A DNA stretch of 64,000 bases from Pseudomonas sp. A-RE-19. GTDB taxonomy: Bacteria > Pseudomonadota > Gammaproteobacteria > Pseudomonadales > Pseudomonadaceae. Each line of letters begins with the position of its first letter. Positions within the stretch are counted from its first letter, which is position 1. The stretch is taken from positions 62,001-126,000 of the forward strand of contig NZ_JAHBDQ010000001.1 in assembly GCF_019956555.1 (NCBI RefSeq), read 5' to 3'. A program made the position numbers and the translations under genes. Below, in pieces: positions 52,175-60,945 of this stretch. The notes beneath the pieces were generated by a model. It was not told the origin of the DNA, did not search any database, and saw nothing but the letters and a program-made list of their open reading frames with translations.

Positions 52175-52186
52175 GTTACGCGTAAC
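52175..52186. repeat. Palindrome GTTACGCGTAAC, copy 1
   Basis: A perfect 12-bp palindrome in the 95-bp gap between gpX and gpD genes, 15 bp from a terminator stem. Identical copies lie at 57962 and 62497. Confidence 0.8.
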
Positions 52187-52219
52187 GCGAGAAGTCGCCG
52201 GCGCCGCCGGCGGACGGGA

Positions 52220-52420
52220 TCAGTCCCACAAGGTAATCGCCTCGGCCACCGGGTGCGCCAGATCCGGCAGGACGATCACCACGCCGGCACGGTAGGGCTG
52301 TTCCTCGTCCGCCAGCCCCTGATTGGCATCTAGCACCGCCTCGACGCAGCCATTCAGGTGCCCGTAAAAGTTGTGACAGATGGTATCCAGCAGATCCCCG
52401 TCAGACGTTCTGCATGTCAT
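52220..52420 (-). CDS. Tail protein X (gpX)
   Basis: A 66-residue LysM-like tail protein, nearly the length of P2 gpX. It shows the family pattern GDLLDTICHNFYG and VVIVLPDLAHPVAEAITLW. ATG 52420 is chosen from the P2 alignment; two ATGs slightly upstream also lie in frame. The start lies 20 bp inside the end of the gpU-type gene. In P2 gpX helps complete the tail. Confidence 0.9.
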   Translation of the reverse strand: MTCRTSDGDLLDTICHNFYGHLNGCVEAVLDANQGLADEEQPYRAGVVIVLPDLAHPVAEAITLWD

Positions 52421-53246
52421 CGCCATAGCGCACAAACTCCAAGGTAAAGGCCTGCTTGCGCGGAATGCCGCCGGCCATCAACGAACTCTGTTCCTCGTCC
52501 ACGCTCTTCAGGCACCACGTTCCCAGCACGTCGCCATAACCCGTGGTCAGGGTCAGCGGCTGAAGCTGGGCGCCGAGTGCGCGCAGGGTGTCGAGCTGCT
52601 TTAGCCCGCCCTTGAAGCCCGGGAAGATCGCCCCCTTGAGGGTGATTTTTTCGTCGCCTATGCCCACTGCCTGCTGCGCCGGACGCCGCGACAGGCGCTC
52701 CTGCGAGGCCCAGCGGAATTCGGTTGACCGGCGCAGTTCGTCAAAGGCGGCCGTGTCCAGATTGAAGGTGTACTGCGACGCCTTCGGGTCTTGCGGCTGG
52801 ATGATCAGCAGGTGCGGGAACGGCTTCACCGCTTCCGGCGCCGGCGTCTGATCCGTGGCAAAGGCCCCGGTGGGCACGATGTTGGCCAGCGCCGGGCTGG
52901 CCTTGCCGGCAATCTTGTTGATGGCCGTGGCAGCCCGGCCGGCCTGCTCCTTCAGCACCCCCAGGCGCTCGTCAATCTGTGCGGCCGCGCGGGTGGCCGT
53001 GCCGTACATGGCCACCACCCGCCCGACCTGCGCCTGTGCCGCATTGACCCCACGCATGACGCGCTGAAGCTTGGCCCCGATCGCCGGCCCGACAAAGGGC
53101 AACCCCTCCAGTTCGGACGCGGCGCCGGTGATTTCTCCGATCGCGCCATTCACCGGCGCCATCATCCCGTCAAGGCTGCGCCGGCCCGTCTCGCCGGCCG
53201 TGGCCAAGTACTTCATCCCCGACTGCAACTGCCCCAATGCTTCCAT
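52401..53246 (-). CDS. Tail protein gpU-type with long N-terminal extension
   Basis: A 281-residue protein. The C-terminal ~140 residues (FPHLLIIQPQDPKASQYTF onwards, with LKGAIFPGFKGGLKQLDTLR) match the P2 gpU tail-completion family. The N-terminal ~135 residues are an Ala/Gly-rich, largely helical extension not present in P2 gpU. It follows the tape measure gene by 12 bp. Confidence 0.82.
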   Translation of the reverse strand: MEALGQLQSGMKYLATAGETGRRSLDGMMAPVNGAIGEITGAASELEGLPFVGPAIGAKLQRVMRGVNAAQAQVGRVVAMYGTATRAAAQIDERLGVLKEQAGRAATAINKIAGKASPALANIVPTGAFATDQTPAPEAVKPFPHLLIIQPQDPKASQYTFNLDTAAFDELRRSTEFRWASQERLSRRPAQQAVGIGDEKITLKGAIFPGFKGGLKQLDTLRALGAQLQPLTLTTGYGDVLGTWCLKSVDEEQSSLMAGGIPRKQAFTLEFVRYGDDMQNV

Positions 53247-53258
53247 GAGTCCCCCTGA

Positions 53259-55754
53259 TTAAACGTGCGGCGCATCGAACAGCTTGCGGTTTTCCTGCTG
53301 CTTGGCGAGGTCGCGGTAGTGCTGATCGAGCATCGGCTTGAGCTTGTTGTAGAGCGCATTGGCGTCCTGCACGTCGCCCTGCACGGTCAACGAAAACGGC
53401 GCCTGAATGTCCACCCGGGCTTCGATGTTGGCCGGCGGCGTAGCGGTCGGCGCTGGCTTGGCCAACGGCCCGGCCTTGGCGTCGGCACTGGCCTCCGGCA
53501 GCATCATCGAACGCCCGGCATCGCCGATCTGCGCCGACACGGCCGGTGCTGGCGAATGACCCGGCGGCGCCATCATCAGCGGTGCCGACCCCGGCGGCTT
53601 GGTGAACGATTTGGCGATGTCGCCCATCACCGGCGCAATGTCCTTGCCGGCGTTGGTCATAATCAGCGGACCGGCGTCGGGCATCTTCTTCGTGGCATCG
53701 TCCGCGCCGAACAGCGCTTTGCCCACGTAGCCGCCCAGGGCGTCGCCGCCCATGTTGCCGATCACCCCCCCGATCAGCCCGCCGATCGCCGTACCGATCA
53801 CCGGCAGGATCAGCGTACCCAGGGCCGCACCTGCCGCTGCACCGGAGAGCGACCCGGCCAAACCACCGGCGGCCGCGCCGTAACCCACGGCCTTCTCGTC
53901 CTGCGTTTCGGCGTTCTGATAGGTGTCATAGGCCTTGAACCCGGCGTCAGCGACAGCGAGCACCGCCGCACCCTTCACGACGTTGCCGACCCCGCGACCC
54001 ATGCCGCCACCCCGACCTCCCTTGCCACCACCCTTGCCTTTCCTGCCCTTCTTGTCGTCGCCGGCATCTACGTCGCCAACGTCCAGCCCATCACCGACAC
54101 CACCGGCCGGCAGGTTGGTCACAATCACTTTTTGCGGAATGTTCGGATTGCCCATCAGTGAGCCGCGGCCGATGTTCATCAGCCCCTTGGCCATCTTGAA
54201 GCCGCTCACCGCCGCCGACAGACCGATCAAGCCGGCAGTGGCCAGACCGATGCCTGTCACCAGCCGGGGGGATTCGTCCGCCAGCTTGGCCAACCCGCCA
54301 GCCACGGACGTGATGCCGCCAACCACCGCATCCGTCACCGGGCGCATGGCATCGCCAATGGCACGCATGGACTCATCGAGCCCTTGCACCATCTCGGCCT
54401 GTTTCTGCGCCGACGATTCCCGACGCTCAGCCAGGTTCTTGTCCAGAATCCCGGTCGCGCTGGCCGACTCCTTTTTCAGCTTGTCGTACAGATCCTTGTT
54501 CTGCATGTACGCGGTCAAGGCGCCCTTGACCTGCATGTCGGCGAACAGGTCGCCGGTACGCAGTGCCGACTCAAGGGAGGCGATCATGGCCTTGGCTTTC
54601 TCGGGATCAGACTCCTTGCTGATCGCGGCCGTGGCTTTCGCCATTTCGGCGGCCTTCTTCGGGTCGGTCGCCTCGATGTACTTTTGGGCCAGCGCAAAGC
54701 TGGATTCCAAGGTGGACTTGCCATTCTGCAGGCCGGTGTTCATCGACCCCTGATAGTCGATGCCGGCCTTCTTGTACGCCTCGACGGTGTCACCGGAGCC
54801 GATTTTCTCCATCCAGTTCTTGAGGTTGTTGGCCGCTTCGTCCGAACCGCCGGCCGTCTTCATCTGCACCTGAAGCATCGAGCCCAGTTGCGTCACCGAG
54901 TCCATCCCGGTAATGCCCAGCTTGCCCATACCCGCGAGCAATTCAGGGAACCAGCGCGCCATGTCGGCCGCCTCAAAGCTGCCCGCCTGCCCTTGGTAGG
55001 CGATCGCCTCCAGCGCCTTTTGCATCACCTCGGGGTCGGTGATCTTGGCGTTCTGCCCCAGGGCGTTGATCATGCGTGCGGTTTCGCCGCCATCCGAGCC
55101 CTGGCCCACGGAGAACTTGGCCGCCGTCGGGGCATACGCCAGTGCCTTGTCCAGCTCCATGCCGGCGCCCACCAGGGCGTTGACCACCTCGGCCACCTGA
55201 TTGCGCGCCATGCCGGTGTCGCGTGACGTGTCGATCACGGTCTTGGAGAGCGTCGCCTCTTCGGGCGTGTTGGCAATGTTGGCCTTGATCGCAATGTCAC
55301 GAATGATCGCGCCATAGTCCGCACTGATCTTCGCCGGAATGATCATCGCGGCCGAGGCCGCCGTGGCTTGCCCGATGCTGCTCTTCATCTGCTGCTTGCC
55401 GGCATCGAGCTGGGCGTGTCCCTTGGCCTTCATCTCGGCGGCCCGCGCCGTTTTGCCCATCTGGGTGTAAGCCTTGCCCAGATTGCGAACCTCGACGCCC
55501 TGTTTCTTCAGGGCCGCGAGGTTGTTTTCCAGCTTCTTGCGCAGCGCATCGGCGCCCTTCTCGCCTGCCCTGTGCGCCTTAGTCCATTCGTCACGCAGAC
55601 GCATGGTGTCGCCAATGGTCTTTTCCAGCACCCGGGCTTTTTTGCCGGTGTCCTCCAGCTTCTTGATGCGACTGGTGACGTCCTTGAACGCCGCCCCCAC
55701 CGTGGAGCTGACGGCGCCGCCAATGACCAAGCCGAGCGCGAGTTTATTGCTCAT
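53259..55754 (-). CDS. Tail tape measure protein (TP901 type)
   Basis: An 831-residue tape measure protein. Long helical N-terminal part (~20-120 coiled coil), TP901 core with DYGAIIRDIAIKANIANTP and VVNALVGAGMELDKALAYAP, hydrophobic helices at ~500-540, then a glycine/alanine-rich stretch (~590-690). Using about 0.15 nm of tail per residue (general rule), it predicts a tail near 120 nm. It sits between gpE/E' and gpU, the usual order. Confidence 0.93.
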   Translation of the reverse strand: MSNKLALGLVIGGAVSSTVGAAFKDVTSRIKKLEDTGKKARVLEKTIGDTMRLRDEWTKAHRAGEKGADALRKKLENNLAALKKQGVEVRNLGKAYTQMGKTARAAEMKAKGHAQLDAGKQQMKSSIGQATAASAAMIIPAKISADYGAIIRDIAIKANIANTPEEATLSKTVIDTSRDTGMARNQVAEVVNALVGAGMELDKALAYAPTAAKFSVGQGSDGGETARMINALGQNAKITDPEVMQKALEAIAYQGQAGSFEAADMARWFPELLAGMGKLGITGMDSVTQLGSMLQVQMKTAGGSDEAANNLKNWMEKIGSGDTVEAYKKAGIDYQGSMNTGLQNGKSTLESSFALAQKYIEATDPKKAAEMAKATAAISKESDPEKAKAMIASLESALRTGDLFADMQVKGALTAYMQNKDLYDKLKKESASATGILDKNLAERRESSAQKQAEMVQGLDESMRAIGDAMRPVTDAVVGGITSVAGGLAKLADESPRLVTGIGLATAGLIGLSAAVSGFKMAKGLMNIGRGSLMGNPNIPQKVIVTNLPAGGVGDGLDVGDVDAGDDKKGRKGKGGGKGGRGGGMGRGVGNVVKGAAVLAVADAGFKAYDTYQNAETQDEKAVGYGAAAGGLAGSLSGAAAGAALGTLILPVIGTAIGGLIGGVIGNMGGDALGGYVGKALFGADDATKKMPDAGPLIMTNAGKDIAPVMGDIAKSFTKPPGSAPLMMAPPGHSPAPAVSAQIGDAGRSMMLPEASADAKAGPLAKPAPTATPPANIEARVDIQAPFSLTVQGDVQDANALYNKLKPMLDQHYRDLAKQQENRKLFDAPHV

Positions 55755-55789
55755 GTGCGTGCCCTATTCGTCGTCGAGTCGAAAGCGGC

Positions 55790-55912
55790 TCAATCCGTGA
55801 GCCACCACAGCATCCGGTCAAAAGTCATGGCCTCGATCTCGGCGGCAGAGAAACCGGTCTCTCTCGCCAAGCGCTTGGCCGCGATCCTTTGGGTCTCGGC
55901 GTTAAAGTTCAT
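55790..55912 (-). CDS. gpE' (tail assembly frameshift partner)
   Basis: A 40-residue product (MNFNAETQRIAAKRLARETG, ending EAMTFDRMLWWLTD) matching the downstream part of P2 gpE+E'. It overlaps the gpE end by 11 bp in the +1/-2 frame. It may be made alone or as a frameshift extension of gpE; see findings. Confidence 0.75.
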   Translation of the reverse strand: MNFNAETQRIAAKRLARETGFSAAEIEAMTFDRMLWWLTD

Positions 55913-56213
55913 CCTCTTCGACCAGGCGAAAATAGCCTGCCTGCAAGCGGTTGTAGTTGCGCACACTGAGGGCCGCAATCTCCGGCTCGGTGGCCGTCAA
56001 CAGGCTGCACAGCATGTTGATTTCGATCTGTTCGTAATCGTTGTTTGCGGTCGCCGTGGCGGCGCGCTGATCGCGCACCGTCGGCGCGCGCATGGTCAGC
56101 TTGTCCACCAGAAGGCCGCCGATATTGACAGCGCCTTTCATGGTGACGATCACGCTGTCATCGCTCACTTTCAGCCACGACGGCACCACTTTGTTTGCAC
56201 TTGCTTGAGTCAT
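55902..56213 (-). CDS. Tail assembly protein gpE
   Basis: A 103-residue tail assembly chaperone of the P2 gpE / Mu gp41 family (PF10109-like), with the typical TMRAPTVRDQRA and EIAALSVRNYNRLQ segments. It lies between the tube and tape measure genes, where such chaperones keep the tape measure soluble before tube assembly. Confidence 0.88.
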   Translation of the reverse strand: MTQASANKVVPSWLKVSDDSVIVTMKGAVNIGGLLVDKLTMRAPTVRDQRAATATANNDYEQIEINMLCSLLTATEPEIAALSVRNYNRLQAGYFRLVEEDEL

Positions 56214-56224
56214 TTTCTAAGTCC

Positions 56225-56728
56225 TTACAGGCCGAGGGCCGAACGTTCGGCGGCCAACTGGTCAACGCCATCGACAACCATGATCATGTTGAGCGGATCG
56301 ATCTCGAACATCAGGCGACCATCGATTTCGAGCTTGTAGTAGGTGATCTTCACGCCATGCTTGATTTCACCCACGGTGGACGGCTTCCAGTCGCCCATGT
56401 CCACCTCTTTCACGCCACCGTGCAGGGTGACAATCACCGGCACCACGCGGCCTTTCAGATCCGCAAACGCGCCACGGAACACCAGACTGGTCGCCGTCTG
56501 GTCAGCCAGACCAAAGAACTTCAGCGACTCGCGGCGCACGCCGTTGGTGGTAAATGCTGACTCCAGCTTTTCCATTCCCACGGCGAATTCGATCGGGGCG
56601 AACATGCCGCCGCCCTGATAGTCCTCGACTTTTTGAGTCAGCTTGGGCAGCGACAGGGTCGGCACGTCGCCGGAGAAACTGACGCCGTCCACAAACAGGT
56701 TCATGTTCTTAAGAACTTGAGGAATCAT
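56225..56728 (-). CDS. Major tail tube protein (gpFII)
   Basis: A 167-residue tube protein beginning MIPQVLKNMNLFVDGVSFSG, the standard P2 FII start, with GGMFAPIEFAVGMEKLE and the end segment YKLEIDGRLMFEIDPLNMI. It directly follows the sheath gene. Confidence 0.95.
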   Translation of the reverse strand: MIPQVLKNMNLFVDGVSFSGDVPTLSLPKLTQKVEDYQGGGMFAPIEFAVGMEKLESAFTTNGVRRESLKFFGLADQTATSLVFRGAFADLKGRVVPVIVTLHGGVKEVDMGDWKPSTVGEIKHGVKITYYKLEIDGRLMFEIDPLNMIMVVDGVDQLAAERSALGL

Positions 56729-56740
56729 CGGTTAGCCCCC

Positions 56741-57904
56741 TTAGGCCTCAAGCACTTCGGTCAGCCACTCGTTGGTGACCTCGATCAGGAAATTCGGGTT
56801 TTCGGCCGGCGGCACATCGGTGAAGCGGATACGCCAATACACCTTGCCCTGCTCGATCTGGCTGGCCGTGTTCATTTCGGTGTCTGGGTAGACTTCGAAG
56901 TTGATGATCGCGCCGGCGTTCTTCTGGTCGCGCATGAACGCCTGTAGACCCTCGGTCACGTCCTTGACGTAGGTCTTGGTGATCGAACGGTCGACCGCCC
57001 ACTTGTGGCCCGCCTGAATCGCATCCATGAGGATGTCGCAGGTGCGCACGCGGGTGACGAACGCCCATTTCGGATCGCTGGACAGCGTGCGGTTGCCCCA
57101 CAGACGGAAACCGCCGTCGCGAATGATCGTGGTGATATTCGCGTTGTTCAGCAGGTTGGCCCGGCAGGTGGCGTCGCCGTCCAGGTACTCGACCGGGCGA
57201 CTCGTACCGGTGATGCCGACAAACTCCTTGTTCGAAGGCGACGCCCAATAGCCGTAAGTCGCATCCGTCCAGGCAAACAGGCCCGCCGTCCAGGCCGAGC
57301 CTGGGGCATCGATCGTCGCGCTCTCGATCGTGTCCCAGAACTGCACACCCGGATCGACCAGAAACAGCCGCTTGCTGCCGAAGTTCAAGGCATAGGCCAT
57401 GGCGGCCTCATCGGTGGTGTTCGGCCCGTCGATGATGGCGATCGCGCGCAACTTGCCGGCCAAGGCATCCATGGCGGTGGCCACGGCCTGCGTCGCCGAA
57501 TGCCCCGGGGCAATCAGCAGCTTGGGCTGGGCATTGTGCTTGCTCTTGCCGTCCAGCAGCGCCTGCAGGCCGGTACGCTGACCATCGGCAAGCACGCCAC
57601 CAATGATGGCGGACGTTTGCAGCGCAGCGTCCTCGAGCTTGGGCACGCCGACAGCGACGATCACCGCCTTGGCCCGCACATAGATCGCGGCCGCCGCCTT
57701 GGCGATGGCCGACCCCGCGCCGAACGCCGCGATGGCTTCGCGCTCGGAGGTGATCAACTTCAGCTCGCCAGCCTTGGCCGTACCGCCGCCAAGGAGGCCC
57801 GGGGTGAAGGTGTCGCACAGACCGATGATCGACGACGACGGCAGCGAGATAGTCCGCGTCCCGGTGTCGAGCAGCGTGGTCGTAACGCCGTGAAAGAAAC
57901 TCAT
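56741..57904 (-). CDS. Contractile tail sheath protein (gpFI)
   Basis: A 387-residue P2 FI-type sheath protein. ATG 57904 (MSFFHGVTTTLLDTGTRTIS) fits the family start. It carries conserved segments SSIIGLCDTFTPG, VGVPKLEDAA and FRLWGNRTLSSDPKWAFV. Sheath plus tube proves a contractile (myovirus-like or R-tailocin) tail. Confidence 0.95.
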   Translation of the reverse strand: MSFFHGVTTTLLDTGTRTISLPSSSIIGLCDTFTPGLLGGGTAKAGELKLITSEREAIAAFGAGSAIAKAAAAIYVRAKAVIVAVGVPKLEDAALQTSAIIGGVLADGQRTGLQALLDGKSKHNAQPKLLIAPGHSATQAVATAMDALAGKLRAIAIIDGPNTTDEAAMAYALNFGSKRLFLVDPGVQFWDTIESATIDAPGSAWTAGLFAWTDATYGYWASPSNKEFVGITGTSRPVEYLDGDATCRANLLNNANITTIIRDGGFRLWGNRTLSSDPKWAFVTRVRTCDILMDAIQAGHKWAVDRSITKTYVKDVTEGLQAFMRDQKNAGAIINFEVYPDTEMNTASQIEQGKVYWRIRFTDVPPAENPNFLIEVTNEWLTEVLEA

Positions 57905-57923
57905 AAGGCAATCTCCAGAAACG

Positions 57924-57947
57924 AAAAAGCCCCGCATAAGCGAGGCT
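57924..57947 (-). terminator. Terminator before the sheath gene
   Basis: AGCCCCGC / GCGAGGCT stem with one mismatch and loop ATAA; on the minus strand it is followed by TTTTTCG. It lies 20 bp upstream of the sheath start. Confidence 0.55.
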
Positions 57948-57961
57948 GTGAGGGTGTTCGT

Positions 57962-57973
57962 GTTACGCGTAAC
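57962..57973. repeat. Palindrome GTTACGCGTAAC, copy 2
   Basis: A perfect 12-bp palindrome between two terminator hairpins in the 101-bp gap between the fibre-chaperone and sheath genes. Confidence 0.8.
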
Positions 57974-57975
57974 GG

Positions 57976-58004
57976 AAAAGAAAACGCCCCGTCAGTGCAG
58001 GGCG
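57976..58004 (-). terminator. Terminator after the fibre-chaperone gene
   Basis: CGCCC / GGGCG stem directly after the stop codon; on the minus strand it is followed by TTTTCTTTTCC. Confidence 0.6.
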
Positions 58005-58005
58005 C

Positions 58006-58563
58006 TTATTGCAGATCCGCAGGATCTGGCGGCGATGAATTCGGCCAGCCTTCGGATAGCATGTCTTCGTGATACTCGCCCGCCTCGATCGCACGCAGCA
58101 ATGTCAGCTCGCGATCAAAGCAGGCCTGGACGTGCGCCCGAACCGCCTTGGCGATCGCGATGATTTGCGCAGATCCAATCTCGACAAAGCCCGTCATCGT
58201 CTTGAAGTTGCAGCGGTATTCAGGATCAAGGACAGCAGATAGTCCGGTACTTGCGATTAGCGCCTGGCTGTCGCGAGTTGTTTCGACAGCCAATCCCCTG
58301 ACGGTCACGCCGGTCCCCTCGCGCGCGAAGCGCTCGGCGGCGACAGTTTCGGCCAGCTGCTCAGGTGTCACGTTAACTGCATCAGGTGCCGAGAATTGCC
58401 ACTCTCCGTCGACCTTTTCAGTCTTCCAGCCAACCGAAGGTGGCGGCTCAATGCCGTCGGTACATACCCAGACCATGGACGAGTGATACATTTTCGAGAT
58501 ATCCCCGTCCGTCTCAATCTGCTCGAACACTTCGCCGCCTATCAGCAGTACATAAGCACTCAT
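58006..58563 (-). CDS. DUF4376 protein, probable tail-fibre assembly chaperone
   Basis: A 185-residue protein. The N-terminal ~75 residues (MSAYVLLIGGEVFEQIETDG) resemble fibre-assembly proteins, and the C-terminal half matches DUF4376 (GLAVETTRDSQALIASTGL). ATG 58563 overlaps the fibre stop by ATGA. Proteins in this position fold or trimerise the fibre just before them. Confidence 0.8.
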   Translation of the reverse strand: MSAYVLLIGGEVFEQIETDGDISKMYHSSMVWVCTDGIEPPPSVGWKTEKVDGEWQFSAPDAVNVTPEQLAETVAAERFAREGTGVTVRGLAVETTRDSQALIASTGLSAVLDPEYRCNFKTMTGFVEIGSAQIIAIAKAVRAHVQACFDRELTLLRAIEAGEYHEDMLSEGWPNSSPPDPADLQ

Positions 58564-60344
58564 GTCCACTCCTCAATTTCTACCCAACCATCGCCACCGT
58601 CACCGCCTTTCAAATGCGCCGGATAGGATTGCAGCGCGAGCGCACCGCCGCCGCCAGCGCCCGGCATACCCGCAGGAACACCACTGGAGCTCGCACCGAT
58701 AGAGTTCCCACCAGCCCCCCAACGACTGGCGCCACCCTCCCCGGACACCGCAAAGCTAAGGCTAGGGCCAATAACGCCGCCGCCACCCTGCCCCCAGGCG
58801 TTTGAAAGTGTGCCCCCGGTCGCGAACTCAGAGTTTGGCGAGCGCCCCAAGTAGATGGGCGGCGCCGTGTTGGTGGTCAAGCCGCCCCCATATCCGCCGG
58901 GCGCAGTCGCGAAGGAACCGAATGATGTAGCGCCACCATTGCCGCCCCTGCTAAGCAAGGCGCCTACTCCGCCCTTACCAATCGTCACCAGCGCACCGTC
59001 GAAACCGCCGGTGATCCAAGTATCGAAATAAGCCCCAGCGCCCCCACCAGTGCCTGCCGAAAGTTGCCCCGCCGCCGTCGAGTAGGCTCCACCGCCCGCG
59101 CCGCCAGCACCCTCGCCGCGAACCCGGATCTTGTTGGTGCCGAGCGTCGCGTTATAAACCTGAGTAGTGCGGATGCGACGAATACCGAGTAAGCGACCGG
59201 GGGCATTGCTGATAACCAACTGCTCCAGCGCAGCGATATCAATGTTTCCCTGATTGATTGGCGCGTTCCAGGCCTTGATGCACCACATGACTGCCAAGTT
59301 GCGCGGGCGCGACTCGACACCGCCAGAGGCTTTTGTTTGAACGTTATTCAAGGCGTTAAAGTCTTGAACAAAAAACCTTGAAGTCGCTCCCGGTGCGAAT
59401 GTGTCATTCACCAACTCGTAATCGGTGGCATGAGCATGCGCCTTGTTTTCATCGGCCTGCCAACTGCCCAACACACGCCCCACATCAACACCGCGACCAT
59501 GATCCCAGCCGCGCAGGAACTCACCACGCGATTCCGGCAGGCGGAAGTTACCGGCGCCCTCGTCACCCTTGTTGAAGGCCGTCCCGAGATAGGCCGCCAG
59601 ATCGGGATAAACCGCAATGCTTTTGACGCTGCCATCCAGCTCAAGAAACCCGGGCGCGATCTTGTTCAACGGAAACGCGGTAATGTTGCCCACCGGCAGC
59701 GCCGAAGCCTGCGCAATCATCGCCTCGATTTGGGCCTTGGTGTAGCTGTCCGTGATCCCCATCCCGGCCAACGTGCTCGGGTTGTCACCCGACACCACAA
59801 TCCCGCGATCGTTGGTCTTGACCCGAGTCCATTCCCCGGGAGTCTTGTTTTTCGGCAGCACCTCCAGAATGGCCGCGTCGACGTAGGCCCGCGAGGCCAG
59901 CACAATCGCCGGATCGATCTTGAGCGTGATGTTGCCGGTGCTGGTGACGATGAAGTTCATCCGCACAATCTGCGTGCGGCCCGAGCCTTGCGACAGGATC
60001 GGTTTGAAGCTCGGCGCGCAGTTGGCCACCGCCACCAGATCGCCGTCCGCGTCGTACAGGCCGATTTCGCGAATCCACTTCCCGCCCTCATCCGCCGGGA
60101 TAATCTGCTCGGCGATCAGTACTGCCGGGTTGATTGGGTCGATCTTGAGTTGATTCAGCGGCCGGCGTCGCCATTCGTTGATCAGCGTGGTTTGCGAGGC
60201 ATTGGGGATCGGGTCGGTGTTATTGGCATCGCCCACGCCCATTTCGGTGATCTTCCAGGGAATGCCGAGCGCATCGGCGTTCGCCTGTTTGGCCATGCCC
60301 AGGTTCGTGAGGATGGCGAAAAACTGCGAGTTCGCATCAATCAT
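58560..60344 (-). CDS. Tail fibre protein
   Basis: A 594-residue receptor-binding fibre. Residues ~1-150 are the baseplate-anchoring DUF3751 part (AILTNLGMAKQANADALG), ~220-310 a phage tail-collar domain (GFLELDGSVKSIAVYPDLAAYLG, RLPESRGEFLRGWDHGRG), and ~400-590 a glycine-rich tip (GEGAGGAGGGAY, GGAGAYFDTWITGG) of the polyglycine adhesin type. It overlaps gpI by 8 bp. The glycine-rich tip is the part expected to set host range. Confidence 0.93.
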   Translation of the reverse strand: MIDANSQFFAILTNLGMAKQANADALGIPWKITEMGVGDANNTDPIPNASQTTLINEWRRRPLNQLKIDPINPAVLIAEQIIPADEGGKWIREIGLYDADGDLVAVANCAPSFKPILSQGSGRTQIVRMNFIVTSTGNITLKIDPAIVLASRAYVDAAILEVLPKNKTPGEWTRVKTNDRGIVVSGDNPSTLAGMGITDSYTKAQIEAMIAQASALPVGNITAFPLNKIAPGFLELDGSVKSIAVYPDLAAYLGTAFNKGDEGAGNFRLPESRGEFLRGWDHGRGVDVGRVLGSWQADENKAHAHATDYELVNDTFAPGATSRFFVQDFNALNNVQTKASGGVESRPRNLAVMWCIKAWNAPINQGNIDIAALEQLVISNAPGRLLGIRRIRTTQVYNATLGTNKIRVRGEGAGGAGGGAYSTAAGQLSAGTGGGAGAYFDTWITGGFDGALVTIGKGGVGALLSRGGNGGATSFGSFATAPGGYGGGLTTNTAPPIYLGRSPNSEFATGGTLSNAWGQGGGGVIGPSLSFAVSGEGGASRWGAGGNSIGASSSGVPAGMPGAGGGGALALQSYPAHLKGGDGGDGWVEIEEWT

Positions 60345-60945
60345 GGTAAACGTCCAGGGTGTCTATGGAGTGTTCGCGCCCCACCACGCCAAAGCGGCCC
60401 GTGACCTCGATGTCACGCATCACCGGCGGGTAGACGTCGATTTCGTCGCCTTCGTACAGGGCAACACTGATGTTCAGATTGCCTTGAGTTTCGAGGCTGA
60501 TTGCCAGCCCGGTCAGGTGCCGGGTGACCGGCTTGGCGTCGTCAATCAGGCGCTCCAGCTCCTGATACATTTCTTCGGTAATCCCGGTGTCCAGAACCCC
60601 GACCTTCAGCGCGAAGGTGCCCGGCACGCCTTCGGGCACGGTCTTGAACCACTCGACAATCTCGATCAGATAACCCAGCGGCTCGACCACCCGACGCAGC
60701 GCGCCGATCGTGCCCTTGTGCTTGTGGATGTAGAACGATGCCTTGATCGCGGCGCGCTTGGTCACCTCAGACCACCGGTAATCCCAGCGGTCGACCGACC
60801 AGGCCCACGCCAGATGCGGCAGTAGATGAACCGGACAGGTGTCGGGGTTGTACAGCGTGCGCAGCGGGACAATGGTGCGCTCATAGAAAGCCGCCTCAAT
60901 TGCCCGCTCCAGTGGCGTGCTATTGCTCGGCAGCAGGCTTCTCAT
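60337..60945 (-). CDS. Baseplate/tail protein gpI
   Basis: A 202-residue P2 gpI-type baseplate protein with the family start MRSLLPSNSTPLERAIEAA and segments LPHLAWAWSVDRWDYRWSE and KGTIGALRRVVEPLGY. ATG 60945 overlaps the gpJ stop by ATGA. It connects baseplate wedges to the fibre encoded next. Confidence 0.93.
   Translation of the reverse strand: MRSLLPSNSTPLERAIEAAFYERTIVPLRTLYNPDTCPVHLLPHLAWAWSVDRWDYRWSEVTKRAAIKASFYIHKHKGTIGALRRVVEPLGYLIEIVEWFKTVPEGVPGTFALKVGVLDTGITEEMYQELERLIDDAKPVTRHLTGLAISLETQGNLNISVALYEGDEIDVYPPVMRDIEVTGRFGVVGREHSIDTLDVYHD

Noticed and set aside
51057..52295. 412-codon frame antisense to gpD
   Set aside because: gpD is unambiguous, and the antisense product has no domain.
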